Shown piece after piece: positions 9,306-17,443 of a DNA stretch of 35,320 bases. A model generated the notes under the pieces. The model did no database searches and was not told the DNA's origin. It was given only the letters and a program-made list of their open reading frames with translations. The stretch is from Pelomonas sp. KK5 (lineage in GTDB: Bacteria > Pseudomonadota > Gammaproteobacteria > Burkholderiales > Burkholderiaceae_C), in contig NZ_LYVQ01000044.1 in NCBI RefSeq assembly GCF_001984095.1, positions 1-35,320 of the forward strand, in the 5' to 3' direction. Made by a program: the position numbers and the translations under genes. The first letter of the stretch is position 1. Every line of letters begins with the position of its first letter.

Positions 9306-10112
9306 ATGCAGGCCCCGAATGCCAGCCCCAGCCTTCCGCTGGTCCTCGTGCCCAGCTGCCAGCGCCTGCTCGGCGAGCATCCCTTCCACGTCGCCGGCGC
9401 CAAGTACGTGCAGGCGGTGCGCCTGGCCGGCGCGCTGCCGCTGGTGGTGCCGCCGGTGGATGAGCAGGAGCTCGACGCGCTGCTGGACCTCGCCGACGGC
9501 GTGCTGCTGACCGGCTCGAAGAGCAACGTCCACCCCGACCACTACGGCGCCGCGCTGCACGACCCCTCGCTGCCGCTCGACCCGGCCCGCGACGCCTGGA
9601 CCCTGCCGCTGATCCCGCGCCTGCTGGCGCGCGGCCTGCCGCTGCTGGCCATCTGCCGCGGCCTGCAGGAGGTGAACGTGGCGCTGGGCGGCACGCTGCA
9701 CCAGGCCGTGCAGGACCTCCCCGGCCATGCCGACCACCGCGAGCCCGAGGGCGAGCCGGTCGAGGTGAAGTACGGCGACAGCCACCCGGCCCGGCTGCAG
9801 CCCGGCGGCTGCCTGGCCGCGCTGCTGGGCGGGCGCGAGCAGATCGCGGTGAACTCGCTGCACGGCCAGGGCGTGGACCGGCTGGCCGCGGGCCTGCGGG
9901 TCGAGGCCCGTGCGCCGGACGGCCTGGTCGAGGCCTTCAGCATTCCGCCCGACGGCGCCGCGCGCCGCTCCACCTTCGCGCTGTGCGTGCAGTGGCACCC
10001 GGAGTGGCGGGCCGAAGGCAACCCCGTTTCCATGCAGCTGCTGCAGGCCTTCGGCGAGGCCTGCAGCAGCTATCGCCAGAACCGACCAGCAGCACAACAG
10101 GGACCACGATGA
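9306..10112 (+). CDS. puuD: Gamma-glutamyl-gamma-aminobutyrate hydrolase (class I amidotransferase fold)
   Basis: Releases GABA from gamma-glutamyl-GABA in the gamma-glutamylated putrescine pathway. The 268 aa length is close to E. coli PuuD. The nucleophile Cys117 lies in LLAICRGLQEVNVALGG, and the partner His and Glu lie in CVQWHPEW near the C-terminus. The start at 9306 was chosen because AGGAG (9292-9296) lies nine bases before it; an upstream in-frame ATG at 9261 lacks one. The stop overlaps the next gene start by four bases (ATGA), coupling it to the puuA-like synthetase. Some relatives act on other gamma-glutamyl amines, so the exact substrate is inferred. Confidence 0.88.
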   Translation: MQAPNASPSLPLVLVPSCQRLLGEHPFHVAGAKYVQAVRLAGALPLVVPPVDEQELDALLDLADGVLLTGSKSNVHPDHYGAALHDPSLPLDPARDAWTLPLIPRLLARGLPLLAICRGLQEVNVALGGTLHQAVQDLPGHADHREPEGEPVEVKYGDSHPARLQPGGCLAALLGGREQIAVNSLHGQGVDRLAAGLRVEARAPDGLVEAFSIPPDGAARRSTFALCVQWHPEWRAEGNPVSMQLLQAFGEACSSYRQNRPAAQQGPR

Positions 10113-11479
10113 ACGAGAACACCAATACCCGCTTCGCCGACCTCGAGCAATGGTTCCGCCAGCACGGCGTGACCGAGGTCGAGTGCCTGGTGCCCGACCT
10201 CACCGGCGTGGCGCGCGGCAAGATCCTGCCGCGCGAGAAGTTCACCGAGGACCGCGGCATGCGCCTGCCCGAGGCGGTAGTGGCGATGGGCGTGACCGGC
10301 GAGTTCCCGTCCGAGGGCATCTACTACGACGTCATCAGCCCGACCGACCGCGACATGCACCTGCAGCCCGACCCGAGCACGGTGCGCATCGTGCCCTGGG
10401 CCACCGACCCGACCGCGCAGATCATCCACGACTGCTTCGACCGCGACGGCCAGCTCGTGCCCTTCGCGCCGCGCTCGGTGCTGCGGCGGGTCTGCGCCCT
10501 GTACGAGGCGCAGGGCTGGAGCCCGGTGGTGGCGCCGGAGCTGGAGTTCTACCTGGTGGCGCGCAACACCGACCCCGACATGCCGCTGAAGCCGCCGATC
10601 GGCCGCAGCGGCCGGGCCGAGACCTCGCGCCAGGCCTACTCGATCGACGCGGTCAACGAGTTCGACCCGCTGTTCGAGGACATCTACGACTACTGCGCCA
10701 AGATGAAGCTCAACGTGGACACGCTGATCCACGAGATCGGTGCGGGCCAGATGGAGATCAACTTCTTCCACGCCCACCCGCTGGGCCTGGCCGACGAGGT
10801 CTTCTTCTTCAAGCGCACGGTGCGCGAGGCGGCGCTGCGCCACGACATGTTCGCCACCTTCATGGCCAAGCCGATCGCCGGCGAGCCGGGCAGCGCGATG
10901 CACATCCACCAGAGCATCGTCGACAAGGCCAGCGGCAACAACCTGTTCAGCAATCCGGTGGACGGCTCGGCCACCGACGAGTTCCGCTGGTACATCGGCG
11001 GGCTGCAGCGCTACGTGCCGGCGGCGATGGCGCTGTTCGCGCCCTACGTCAACAGCTACCGGCGCCTCACCCGCGGCGCCGCCGCGCCGATCAACATCCA
11101 GTGGGGCACCGACAACCGCACCGTCGGCATCCGCTCGCCGCTGGCGGCGCCGGCCGCGCGGCGCATCGAGAACCGCGTGATCGGCGCCGACGCCAACCCC
11201 TACGTGGCCCTGGCCGCCACGCTGGCCTGCGGCTACCTGGGCATCCGCAACCGCATCGAGCCCAGCGCCGAATGCCAGGGCGACGCCTACCTGGGCGACT
11301 TCGCCCTGCCCCGCAGCCTCGGTGAGGCGCTGGAACTGCTGCGCGCCGAGACCGACCTGGCCGAAGTGCTGGGCCAGGCCTTCGTGACCGTCTATACCGA
11401 GGTCAAGGAGATCGAGCACGCGGAGTTCATGAAGGTGATCTCGCCCTGGGAGCGCGAGCACCTGCTGCTGCACGTCTGA
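10109..11479 (+). CDS. puuA: Gamma-glutamylputrescine synthetase-like glutamine synthetase
   Basis: A glutamine-synthetase-family ligase that joins glutamate to an amine, most likely putrescine, with ATP. The 456 aa length is near E. coli PuuA. Typical segments are VAPELEFYLV (glutamate/metal site), GAGQMEINFFH, GEPGSAMHIHQS and INIQWGTDNRTVGIRSP, in the expected order. The coupled puuD gene supports a polyamine role. GlnA-type use is unlikely because the canonical nucleotidylylation region is not apparent. Ethanolamine or another amine is an alternative substrate. The oxidase and dehydrogenase steps of the Puu pathway are not in the window. A possible hairpin follows immediately after the stop. 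Confidence 0.85.
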   Translation: MNENTNTRFADLEQWFRQHGVTEVECLVPDLTGVARGKILPREKFTEDRGMRLPEAVVAMGVTGEFPSEGIYYDVISPTDRDMHLQPDPSTVRIVPWATDPTAQIIHDCFDRDGQLVPFAPRSVLRRVCALYEAQGWSPVVAPELEFYLVARNTDPDMPLKPPIGRSGRAETSRQAYSIDAVNEFDPLFEDIYDYCAKMKLNVDTLIHEIGAGQMEINFFHAHPLGLADEVFFFKRTVREAALRHDMFATFMAKPIAGEPGSAMHIHQSIVDKASGNNLFSNPVDGSATDEFRWYIGGLQRYVPAAMALFAPYVNSYRRLTRGAAAPINIQWGTDNRTVGIRSPLAAPAARRIENRVIGADANPYVALAATLACGYLGIRNRIEPSAECQGDAYLGDFALPRSLGEALELLRAETDLAEVLGQAFVTVYTEVKEIEHAEFMKVISPWEREHLLLHV

Positions 11480-11480
11480 C

Positions 11481-11501
11481 CAGCCGCTGACCGCGCGGCT
11501 G
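11481..11501 (+). terminator. Weak hairpin after the puuA-like gene
   Basis: CAGCCGC (11481-11487) and GCGGCTG (11495-11501) form a perfect 7-bp stem with a seven-base loop directly after the stop. Only GTTGTG follows, so the T-tract is poor. The rest of the 146-base gap before the receptor gene shows a ten-base palindrome (TGCCGCGGCA, 11517-11526) and no clear promoter. Confidence 0.35.
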
Positions 11502-11625
11502 TTGTGCCGTTCCCACTGCCGCGGCATCGGGCCTAGCCAGCGCGGCATCGTCGATCGCATCATCACGGCGCCGCCGCTGGCGCTGAACTTGCTCGCGTGA
11601 CGGCATCACAACGGGGAGTCCAGAC

Positions 11626-14328
11626 ATGCAGCGATGGAAGAACAAGAAGACGCGGGCCGTCCATGCGGCCTGCCTGATGACCTGCCTGATGGCCTGCGCC
11701 AGCTTCGGCGCACTGGCCCAGCAGCAGCAGCAGCCAGCCGACACCGAGCAGCTCGGCCGCGTCGTCGTCACCGGCTCCAACCTGCGCCGCATCTCCGGCG
11801 AGACGCCGAGCCCGGTGCAGGTGATCGGCGCCGCCGAGATGAAGGCCTCCGGCTACACCAGCGTGGCCGAGGTGCTGCACGGCATCAGCGCCAACAATAT
11901 GGGCTCGCTGAGCCAGGGCAATGCCAGCGCCTTCGCGGCCGGCGGCTCGGGCGTCTCGCTGCGCGGCCTCACCGTCGGCGCCACGCTGGTGCTGATCGAC
12001 GGCCATCGCATGGCCTCCTACCCGATGCCCGACGACGGCGAGCGCGACTTCGTGGACATCGCCTCCATCCCCTTCGACGCGATCGAGCGCATCGAGGTGC
12101 TGAAGGACGGCGCCTCCGCCGTCTACGGCTCCGACGCGATGGCCGGCGTGGTCAACGTGATCCTGAAGAAGCAGTTCAAGGGCCTGACGCTGAACGGCGA
12201 CTACGGCGTCTCCTCCCGCGGCGACGGGCAGACCAGCCACGCCTCGATCACCGCCGGCACCGGCGACCTCGACGCCAACGGCTGGAACGCCTACGCCTCG
12301 CTGGAGTTCCGCCGCCAGAGCCCGGTGCTGCTGAAGGACCGGTCCTACCTCGCGATCACCGACTGGTCCAAGTGGGGCGGCACGCCCAATATCTTCGACA
12401 GCAACGGCACGCCCAACCTCGCCGGCAACGACTTCCTGCAGCTCTCCCCGCGCACCGAGAACATCAACTTCATGAGCCGCCTCTCGGCCAAGCTGGGCGA
12501 GAGCTGGACCGGCAATATCCAGGCCTCGGTGCTGCAGAGCAAGGCCACGCAGGTGGGCGTGTTCAACGACATCAGCGGCGGGCAGCAGAGCTTCATCTTC
12601 GGCCCGGCCAATGCGCAGAGCCCCACCTCCGCCTACGCGGACAGCCTCTACGTCTTCAAGAACACGGACGGCTCCGACTTCACCGACCCGCTGAACCAGC
12701 TGGGCCCGCAGACCCAGCACAGCCAGACCCGCTCCTACCGGCTGGTGGCCGAGCTGAGCGGCGAACTGGGCGTCTGGTCCATCGACGCCTCGGTGGGCCT
12801 GACCCGCACGCAGCTGCACCTCAGCAGCCAGAACTTCCTCAGCATCGCCGGCTTCCAGGGCGCGCTGGACGACGGCAGCTTCGTGCCCGGCCAGCAGACG
12901 ATCAGCGAGGCGCTGCGCCAGCGCATCGCCCCGACCGGCCGCTCCAATGCCACCAACTCGCTGAACTTCATCAGCCTGCGCGGCACGCGCGACCTGATGA
13001 AGCTGGACGGCGGCCCGCTCTCGCTGGGCCTCGGCGCCGAGTACCTGCAGCGCAAGCTCAACGACACCTTCCCCGCCAACTTCGCGGCCGGCGACCAATA
13101 CAGCCCGATCTACTCCTTCGCCGTCGGCTCGCAGAAGGTCAGCGCCGCCTATGCCGAGCTGGCCGCGCCGTTCACCAAGCAGCTGGAGGTGGACGCCGCC
13201 GCCCGGGTCGACCACTACGCCGGCTACGGCAGCTCGGTCACGCCCAAGCTCGGTGCCAAGTACACGCCGACCAAGCAGTTCACCTTGCGCGGCACCTACT
13301 CGCAGGGCTTCCGCGCACCGAACCCGGCCGAGACCGGCAAGGCCGGCTCCACCTCGGGCGTGCTGAACCCGGTCTATGACCCGATCCTGTGCGCGAACGG
13401 CAACAACGCGACCGCGATCGACCCGAACCAGTGCGTGCTGTACTTCCCGCAGCTGCAGGTGTCGAACCCGAAGCTCAAGTCCGAGCACTCCAAGTCCTGG
13501 ACGCTGGGCGTGATCGTGGAGCCGACCGACTGGTTCAACGTCTCGGTCGACTACTACGACATCACGATCAAGGACCAGATCATCGCCGTGGGCCTGCTGG
13601 GCCAGACGCAGATCAACAACCCCGCCGCCTACGGCGCCGTCCTCTATCGCGCCGACCCCGACCCGAGCATCCCCGGCGCCACCGTGGGCCCGATCGTCTA
13701 CGAGACCTACCCCTTCCTGAACGCCAGCCGCACCCACACCCGCGGCGTCGACATCGACCTGCGCACCCACTTCGACCTGGGCGACGGCAACAAGCTCAAG
13801 ACCGGCTTGAGCATCACCCACATGCTGGCCTACGACATGGTCTTCGGCGGCACCACCTACCGCTTCCCCGGCACCCACGGGCCCAGCTTCATCTCCGGCG
13901 ACACCGGCACCCCGCGCGACCGCGCCCAGGCCAGCCTCACCTGGAGCCACGGCCCGCTGGAGCTGACCGGCACGCTGAACTACATCAGCGGCATGAGCGT
14001 GCTCGACGCCACCGCCGGCGCCGACAACAACGTCTGCGACTACTGGCTCAGCGGCACCTTCCCCGCCGGCGTCACCGCCCAGTCGCAGCGCTTCTGCCGC
14101 GTGCCGTCCTTCACCACGGTGGGCCTGTCGGCCCGCTACGAGCTGAGCAAGCAGCTGACGCTGCGCGGCGCCGTCAGCAACCTCTTCGACCGCAAGGCGC
14201 CCTACGACCTGCAGACCTTCGGCACGCCCGGCAACGGCGCGCAGTCCGGCGGCGCGGCCTACAACCCGATGCATCAGGACGGGGCCATCGGCCGCTACTT
14301 CACGGTGGGCGCGACCTACACCTTCTGA
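11626..14328 (+). CDS. TonB-dependent outer-membrane receptor
   Basis: A 900 aa energy-coupled outer-membrane importer. It has a signal peptide (about residues 1-32, ending SFGALA), then a five-glutamine run encoded by CAG repeats at 11719-11733. A TonB-box-like segment RVVVTGS follows, then a plug domain (about 50-180, with VSLRGL and the ERIEVLKDGASAVYGSDAMAGVVN signature). The remainder is a beta-barrel ending in aromatic Phe (VGATYTF), as expected for barrel insertion. The start has GGGGAG (11613-11618) seven bases upstream. The substrate cannot be read from sequence. It follows the polyamine genes after 146 bases, and its end overlaps the convergent LysR gene by 13 bases, so a regulatory link with either is possible but unproven. 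Confidence 0.93.
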   Translation: MQRWKNKKTRAVHAACLMTCLMACASFGALAQQQQQPADTEQLGRVVVTGSNLRRISGETPSPVQVIGAAEMKASGYTSVAEVLHGISANNMGSLSQGNASAFAAGGSGVSLRGLTVGATLVLIDGHRMASYPMPDDGERDFVDIASIPFDAIERIEVLKDGASAVYGSDAMAGVVNVILKKQFKGLTLNGDYGVSSRGDGQTSHASITAGTGDLDANGWNAYASLEFRRQSPVLLKDRSYLAITDWSKWGGTPNIFDSNGTPNLAGNDFLQLSPRTENINFMSRLSAKLGESWTGNIQASVLQSKATQVGVFNDISGGQQSFIFGPANAQSPTSAYADSLYVFKNTDGSDFTDPLNQLGPQTQHSQTRSYRLVAELSGELGVWSIDASVGLTRTQLHLSSQNFLSIAGFQGALDDGSFVPGQQTISEALRQRIAPTGRSNATNSLNFISLRGTRDLMKLDGGPLSLGLGAEYLQRKLNDTFPANFAAGDQYSPIYSFAVGSQKVSAAYAELAAPFTKQLEVDAAARVDHYAGYGSSVTPKLGAKYTPTKQFTLRGTYSQGFRAPNPAETGKAGSTSGVLNPVYDPILCANGNNATAIDPNQCVLYFPQLQVSNPKLKSEHSKSWTLGVIVEPTDWFNVSVDYYDITIKDQIIAVGLLGQTQINNPAAYGAVLYRADPDPSIPGATVGPIVYETYPFLNASRTHTRGVDIDLRTHFDLGDGNKLKTGLSITHMLAYDMVFGGTTYRFPGTHGPSFISGDTGTPRDRAQASLTWSHGPLELTGTLNYISGMSVLDATAGADNNVCDYWLSGTFPAGVTAQSQRFCRVPSFTTVGLSARYELSKQLTLRGAVSNLFDRKAPYDLQTFGTPGNGAQSGGAAYNPMHQDGAIGRYFTVGATYTF

Positions 14329-15167
14329 CCGCCGGTCGCCTCGCGCAGGCCCGCCAGCGCCGGCTCGATGACGGCCATGTCCGCGCCTTCCGCGAACACC
14401 GCATAGGCCGGGTAGAGGAACTCCGGCGCGCCCTTGATGCGGCGCAGCCGGCCGCTCTCCAGGTGCTCGCGCACGACGGCCAGCCGGAAGTAGCCGCTGC
14501 CGCCCGCCGCCAGCACGTACTCGCGCCCCAGCGGCCCCAGGCCCGCGCTGACGCCCGCATGGCTCAGCTCGGGATAGGCCAGCGCATGCTGGGCCGCGAA
14601 CTCCGGCCCCCAGTCCACGTAGACATAGTCGGCCGGGTCGAGCCTGTTGCCGCGCCTACGCGTCGTCACCAGCACCAGCTTCTCCTCGATCAGCAGCTCG
14701 ATGCGCAGACCCGGCCGCTGCTGCGGCGCGTAGACCACGGCCAGGTCCAGCAGGCCCGCGGCGACCCGGTCGATCAGGTCCGCCGGGAAGCCGACCTCGG
14801 TGCGCAGCGCCAGCTGCGGCGCGGAGGTGCGCATCCACAGCAGCCAGTCCAGCAGCAGCGGATCCCACAGGCTCATCTCGCAGCCGATCGTCAGCAGCAG
14901 CTCGCGCCCGGCCGGCACCGCCACCTGCCGCCGTGCGCGCTCCCACACCTGCACCAGCATCGAGGCGTACTGGCGGAACTGCTCGCCGGCCGGCGTCAGC
15001 GAGGCGCCGGCCTTGTTGCGCACGAACAGGCGCGCGCCCAGCAGTTCCTCCAGCGTGCGCACCCGCGCGCTGATCGCCGTCTGCGTGACGTGCAGGTCCT
15101 CGGCGGCGCGGACGAAGCTGCCCGCGGCCACGATGCCGAGGAAGGTGCGGGCGAGCGTGATGTCCAA
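14316..15167 (-). CDS. LysR-family transcriptional regulator with probable TTG start
   Basis: A 283 aa LysR regulator. The helix-turn-helix covers about residues 15-45 (GSFVRAAEDLHVTQTAISAR), followed by a substrate-binding domain. The start was set at the TTG at 15165-15167 because GGAGG lies six bases before it and the resulting N-terminus begins at the usual LysR position. The ATG further upstream would add 16 residues without homology sense. The gene converges with the TonB receptor (13-base overlap) and diverges from a 73 aa small ORF, with a palindrome between them that fits a LysR operator. By the usual LysR arrangement it probably controls the small ORF and itself, perhaps the receptor too. 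The effector is unknown. Confidence 0.9.
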   Translation of the reverse strand: MDITLARTFLGIVAAGSFVRAAEDLHVTQTAISARVRTLEELLGARLFVRNKAGASLTPAGEQFRQYASMLVQVWERARRQVAVPAGRELLLTIGCEMSLWDPLLLDWLLWMRTSAPQLALRTEVGFPADLIDRVAAGLLDLAVVYAPQQRPGLRIELLIEEKLVLVTTRRRGNRLDPADYVYVDWGPEFAAQHALAYPELSHAGVSAGLGPLGREYVLAAGGSGYFRLAVVREHLESGRLRRIKGAPEFLYPAYAVFAEGADMAVIEPALAGLREATGGQKV

Positions 15168-15182
15168 GGCAGGCCTCCAGAG

Positions 15183-15210
15183 AATTGATGCAACTATTTT
15201 GCATTCAATT
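15183..15210. promoter_or_regulatory. LysR-type operator palindrome
   Basis: ATGCAA (15188-15193) and TTGCAT (15199-15204) are a perfect inverted repeat around a five-base centre. AATTG (15183-15187) and CAATT (15206-15210) extend it with one unpaired T. It is an AT-rich island just upstream of the TTG-started LysR gene and facing the divergent small ORF, the classical site for LysR autoregulation and divergent activation. No convincing -35/-10 pair was found around it. Confidence 0.55.
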
Positions 15211-15285
15211 GCCAATAAAGATCGCTTTACATGACTTCAACGGCGATCGACGATCCAGCCATCACCTCAGTTCAAGGAGCATCCG

Positions 15286-15507
15286 ATGAAGACCTTCCAG
15301 ACCCGCGCCGTCGAAGCCGGCATCAAGCACCCCGCACGGCCCTCCACGGGCTGGACCGCGTTCGAGGCCGAGCTGCGGCGCAGCCTGGCGCTCGCGCCGA
15401 TCGGTTTGCTGGTCGCCGCCGTCCGCGAAGGCCGTGGCGGGAGCGCCGGGCCGTCCCCCGCGGATGCCGCGGCCGTGCCTTACCTCGAAGGCTGCAACAT
15501 CCACTGA
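15286..15507 (+). CDS. Small unrecognised protein (73 aa) divergent from LysR
   Basis: I do not recognise this 73 aa protein. It is likely real: Shine-Dalgarno AAGGAG (15274-15279) lies six bases before the ATG, third codon positions are almost all G or C, and it occupies the place of a LysR target gene behind a palindromic operator. It has a charged N-terminal part beginning MKTFQTRAVEAG and a short hydrophobic stretch SLALAPIGLLVAAV (about residues 33-46). A Gly/Ser/Pro/Ala-rich linker leads to a C-terminus ending PYLEGCNIH with its only cysteine. The hydrophobic stretch is short for a membrane helix. A secreted or modified peptide, a small membrane-associated protein and a gene remnant are all possible. 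It converges with the YtcJ-type amidohydrolase gene at 29 bases. Confidence 0.6.
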   Translation: MKTFQTRAVEAGIKHPARPSTGWTAFEAELRRSLALAPIGLLVAAVREGRGGSAGPSPADAAAVPYLEGCNIH

Positions 15508-15520
15508 GCCGCATCGCGGC
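15508..15520. terminator. Short GC hairpin between convergent genes
   Basis: GCCGC (15508-15512) and GCGGC (15516-15520) form a 5-bp stem with a three-base loop directly after the small ORF stop. It lies within the 29-base gap to the convergent amidohydrolase. It has no T-tract and is short, so it is only a weak bidirectional terminator candidate. Confidence 0.2.
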
Positions 15521-15536
15521 CGTGCAGCCCCGGCGC

Positions 15537-17420
15537 TCAGGCCGCCCAGCAGGCGCAGCCGAGCACGCCCCAGAAGCCCTTCAGGTCCGCGGCCGGCACG
15601 GAGGCACCCCAGGCATGGGCGTGGCCGTGCACGCCGCAGGCACGTGAGCAGGCACAGGCGGCCGCCGCCTTCAAGGCCCGCTGCAGCGGCCTGCCCTCGT
15701 CCGGCGCCTGGCGCTCGAGCCGCACCGGCGACCAGTCCGGCATCGCCGGCGGCGGTGAGGCCTCGTCCTCGGGCGCGAACGGTCCCGCGGCGTAGACGAC
15801 CCGGCCTCCGACGAGCGTCAGCAGCGAGGCCGTGTCCGCGATCTCCGATTCCGGGCAGGCGAAGAAGTCGCGGTCCGGCACCATCAGGTCGGCCAACTGG
15901 CCGGCCTCGATGCGGCCCTTGCGGCCGTCCTCGTCCGAGAACCAGGCGACCTTCTCGGTCCACATCCGCAGGGCCGTCTCGCGGTCCAGGCAGTTGCGCT
16001 GCGGATAGAGCTGCAGGCCGCCGACGGTCCTGCCGGTGATCATCCAGGCCAGCGAGACCCAGGGGTTGTAGGAGGCGACGCGGGTGGCGTCGGTGCCGGC
16101 CGAGACGCGCACGCCGCTGTCCAGCAGCCGCGCGATCGGCGGCGTGGCCTGCGCGGCCGCCGCGCCATAGCGCTCGACGAAGTACTCGCCCTGGTAGGCC
16201 ATCCGGTGCTGCACGGCCACACCGCCGCCCAGGGCGGCGATGCGGTCGATCGAGCGCTGGGAGATGGTCTCGGCATGGTCGAAGAACCAGTTCAGGCCGG
16301 CCAGCGGGATCTCCGCGTCCACACGCTCGAACACGTCCAGCGCCCGCGAGATGGTCTCGTCGTAGGTGGCGTGCATGCGCCAGGGCCAGCGGTTCTGGGC
16401 CAGCAGGCGCACGACGTCCTCCAGCTCGCTCTCCATGCCTGCCGCCAGCTCCGGCCGCGGCTCGCGGAAGTCCTCGAAGTCGGCGGCCGAGTACACCAGC
16501 ATCTCGCCGGCGCCGTTGTGGCGGAAGTAGTCGTCGCCCTGCTTGTAGGCGGACGAGGCGGCCCAGGCGAGGAAGTCCTCCTTCTCCTGCTTCGGCTTCT
16601 GCGTGAACAGGTTGTAGGCGATGCGCACGGTCAGCTGCCGCTCGGCCGCCAGCCGGCGCACGACCTCGTAGTCGTCGGGCCAGTTCTGCGCCCCGCCGCC
16701 CGCATCGATCACGCCGGTGATGCCCAGGCGGTTCAGCTCGCGCATGAAATGGCGGGTCGAGTTCAGCTGGTACTCGAACGGCAGCTTCGGGCCCCGGCCC
16801 AGCGTGGCGTAGAGGATGGCCGCATTCGGCCGGGCCAGCAGCAGGCCGGTCGGATGGCCGTCGCGGTCGCGCACGATCTGGCCCCCCGGCGGCTCCGGCG
16901 TGTCGCGCGTGTAGCCGACGGCGCGCAGCGCAGCGCGGTTCAGCAACGCGCGGTCGTACAGGTGCAGGATGAAGACCGGCGTGTCCGGCGCCAGCGCGTT
17001 CAGCTCGTCCAGCGTCGGCAGGCGCTTCTCGGCGAACTGCTGCTCGCTGAAGCCGCCCACCACCCGCACCCACTGCGGCGCCGGCGTGCGATCGACCTGG
17101 CGCTTCAGCAGGGCCATCGCGTCGGCCAGGCTGCGCAGGCCGTCCCAGCGCAGTTCCAGGTTGTAGTTCAGGCCACCGCGGATCAGGTGGGTGTGGTTGT
17201 CGACCAGGCCCGGCAGTACCGGCCGGCCCCGCAGGTCGATGCAGCGCGTGGCCGGGCCGGCCAGCGCGAGGATCTCGGCGTCGTCGCCGGCACGCAGGAA
17301 GCGGCCATCCCTGATGGCCACCGCGCCCGCCTGGGGCCGGCCGCGGTCCAGCGTGGTGATCCGGCCGCCGTGCAGGATCAGGTCGGGGAAGCGGCTGGCG
17401 TCTGTGTCGGGGCTCGTCAT
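15537..17420 (-). CDS. YtcJ-type metal-dependent amidohydrolase with Cys/His-rich tail
   Basis: A 627 aa TIM-barrel amidohydrolase of the amidohydrolase-3 (YtcJ) family, hydrolysing an unknown amide or related bond. The first metal motif is DNHTHL (His76, His78) after the PVLPGLVD segment. Later family features are DAGGGAQNW, FFDHAE and SAGTDATR. The start at 17420 gives the normal N-terminal strand VDLI-type entry and leaves 23 bases after the transporter stop, although its ribosome binding site is weak. The last 43 residues (about 585-627) are unusual: five Cys as CAC, C and CAC plus three His in GVHGHAHAW. This resembles a small metal site, a feature I recall loosely from relatives. It is third in an M20 / transporter / amidohydrolase operon. 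Confidence 0.87.
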   Translation of the reverse strand: MTSPDTDASRFPDLILHGGRITTLDRGRPQAGAVAIRDGRFLRAGDDAEILALAGPATRCIDLRGRPVLPGLVDNHTHLIRGGLNYNLELRWDGLRSLADAMALLKRQVDRTPAPQWVRVVGGFSEQQFAEKRLPTLDELNALAPDTPVFILHLYDRALLNRAALRAVGYTRDTPEPPGGQIVRDRDGHPTGLLLARPNAAILYATLGRGPKLPFEYQLNSTRHFMRELNRLGITGVIDAGGGAQNWPDDYEVVRRLAAERQLTVRIAYNLFTQKPKQEKEDFLAWAASSAYKQGDDYFRHNGAGEMLVYSAADFEDFREPRPELAAGMESELEDVVRLLAQNRWPWRMHATYDETISRALDVFERVDAEIPLAGLNWFFDHAETISQRSIDRIAALGGGVAVQHRMAYQGEYFVERYGAAAAQATPPIARLLDSGVRVSAGTDATRVASYNPWVSLAWMITGRTVGGLQLYPQRNCLDRETALRMWTEKVAWFSDEDGRKGRIEAGQLADLMVPDRDFFACPESEIADTASLLTLVGGRVVYAAGPFAPEDEASPPPAMPDWSPVRLERQAPDEGRPLQRALKAAAACACSRACGVHGHAHAWGASVPAADLKGFWGVLGCACWAA

Positions 17421-17443
17421 GCCCGCAACGATAGCCCGATCAG

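Noticed and set aside
11563-14274. Open frame of about 900 codons on the minus strand opposite the TonB receptor
   Set aside because: Long antisense frames are common in DNA with this GC bias. The translation is a Val/Ala/Gly/Arg-rich shadow, and the opposite strand encodes a full receptor with signal peptide and terminal Phe.
13389-15188. Plus-strand frame running from inside the receptor gene through the LysR gene
   Set aside because: It is Arg/Pro/Gln-rich, is out of frame with the receptor and antisense to a LysR gene with clear helix-turn-helix. No start signal was found.
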